DNA from: Microbacterium foliorum
GTDB lineage: Bacteria; Actinomycetota; Actinomycetes; Actinomycetales; Microbacteriaceae
Length of the DNA stretch: 64,000 nucleotides
NCBI RefSeq assembly: GCF_003367705.1
Contig: NZ_CP031425.1
Span: 2,418,001 to 2,482,000, forward strand
Direction: 5' to 3'
Positions 63,618-64,000 of the stretch are shown here, one piece after another. Position numbers and translations under genes: made by a program. The stretch's first letter is position 1. The number at the start of each line of letters is the position of its first letter. A model generated the notes under the pieces. The model saw nothing but the letters and a program-made list of their open reading frames with translations. It ran no database searches and was not told the DNA's origin.

Positions 63618-64000
63618 TCAGGCGGCGGTCTCCACGCGCGGGAACAGCGGCGCGAGCGCGCTGACGCTCGTGCCGGGGCGCAGTACGCCCCACGCCCCCG
63701 CCTCGCGGATCGGCTGATCCTGCAGACGCCCGAGGCTCTCGGCGGCCCCGAGGGCGCTCCAGAGCTTCTCCGTCGACTGCGGCATCACCGGCGAGAGCAG
63801 CACGGCGAGCGCGCGCAGCCCCTCGGCGCAGGTGTACAGCACGGTGCCGAGGCGACCGCGCTTCTCGTCGTCTCCGCTGTTCGACTGCTTGGCCAGCGCC
63901 CACGGCTCGTTCTCGGTGATGTAGCCGTTCAGGGCATCGACGATCGTCCAGATCGACGAGATGGCCTCGTTGATGCGGAACTGCTCGACCGCGGCATCCG
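63618..64000 (-). CDS. metG: Methionyl-tRNA synthetase, C-terminal part (5' end beyond window)
   Basis: The minus-strand frame is open from the stop at 63618 to the window edge, 126 codons. VEQFRINEAISSIWTIVDALN, read as VEQFRINEAISS then IWTIVDALN, with ENEPWALAK is the helical anticodon-binding domain of MetRS, and VLLSPVMPQSTEKLW follows. The catalytic domain and start lie outside. Gene order metG-tatD is conserved in actinobacteria. Confidence 0.93.
   Translation of the reverse strand, partial: DAAVEQFRINEAISSIWTIVDALNGYITENEPWALAKQSNSGDDEKRGRLGTVLYTCAEGLRALAVLLSPVMPQSTEKLWSALGAAESLGRLQDQPIREAGAWGVLRPGTSVSALAPLFPRVETAA

Overview
The window is chromosomal DNA from a high-GC Gram-positive actinobacterium, most likely Microbacteriaceae and probably Microbacterium or a close relative. 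The evidence is the uniformly high GC, frequent GTG starts, 4-bp ATGA-type overlaps, the DUF222-HNH and AbiEi/DUF559 gene families, and the gene orders tRNA-Gln/glmU/prs and metG/tatD/rsmA/ispE. About 59 protein genes and one tRNA are supported. I see no rRNA, CRISPR array, prophage or classical insertion sequence, and no gene-free stretch longer than 300 bases.

Layout. 1-5005 (+): a mannitol PTS operon that carries its own general PTS proteins: end of a probable HPr, EI, EIICB, EIIA and mannitol-1-phosphate dehydrogenase. 5157-7202 (+): a flavin monooxygenase and a membrane-anchored alpha/beta hydrolase. 7264-16625 (-): a nucleoside uptake and breakdown operon, read as BMP lipoprotein, ABC ATPase, two permeases, cytidine deaminase, thymidine phosphorylase, adenosine deaminase and a CE4-type deacetylase. 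16774-17889 (-): mannose-1-phosphate guanylyltransferase. 18089-21582 (+): sdhCDAB. 21660-25527 (+): YihY-type membrane protein, exonuclease III, TrpRS and a Pro-rich membrane protein. 25566-26890 (-): pth and rplY. 27115-31157 (+): a 41-residue membrane protein, gnd and a two-component system.

31189-32316: an AbiEi-HTH/DUF559 nuclease-like gene bracketed by two 77-bp palindrome-ended direct repeats. 32447-35393 (-): an extracytosolic electron-transfer module (RnfD-like/FNR fusion, ApbE flavin transferase, FMN-binding lipoprotein). 35479-38027 (-): prs, glmU and tRNA-Gln. 38106-40038 (+): GNAT, MarR, pseudouridine synthase. 40025-42748 (-): metQ-metN-metI. 42840-46600 (-): Na+/H+ antiporter and ABC-F protein. 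46687-48445: spermidine-synthase-like protein and a hydrolase. 48548-53000 (+): a DUF222-HNH protein followed by a tandemly duplicated pair of small lipoprotein plus PKD-like secreted protein genes. 53194-58418 (-): a ChvE/MmsAB-type sugar ABC transporter and its LacI regulator. 58516-64000: ispE, aldo/keto reductase, rsmA, an oppositely oriented MFS gene, tatD and the 3' end of metG.

Points worth a second look: (1) a run of 16 C directly upstream of the -10 of the MFS gene, a candidate phase-variable promoter; (2) the repeat-bracketed DUF559 gene, a possible REP/RAYT-like module; (3) at least fourteen genes whose start codon lies exactly 6 or 7 bases after a -10 hexamer, implying widespread leaderless transcripts; (4) the duplicated PKD/lipoprotein cassette with a perfect DnaA-box-like 9-mer at the same distance upstream of both copies; (5) matching 16-bp operators at the LacI gene and its transporter; (6) glmU starting one base after the end of tRNA-Gln. 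All functions are assigned from motifs and context; no database search was possible.
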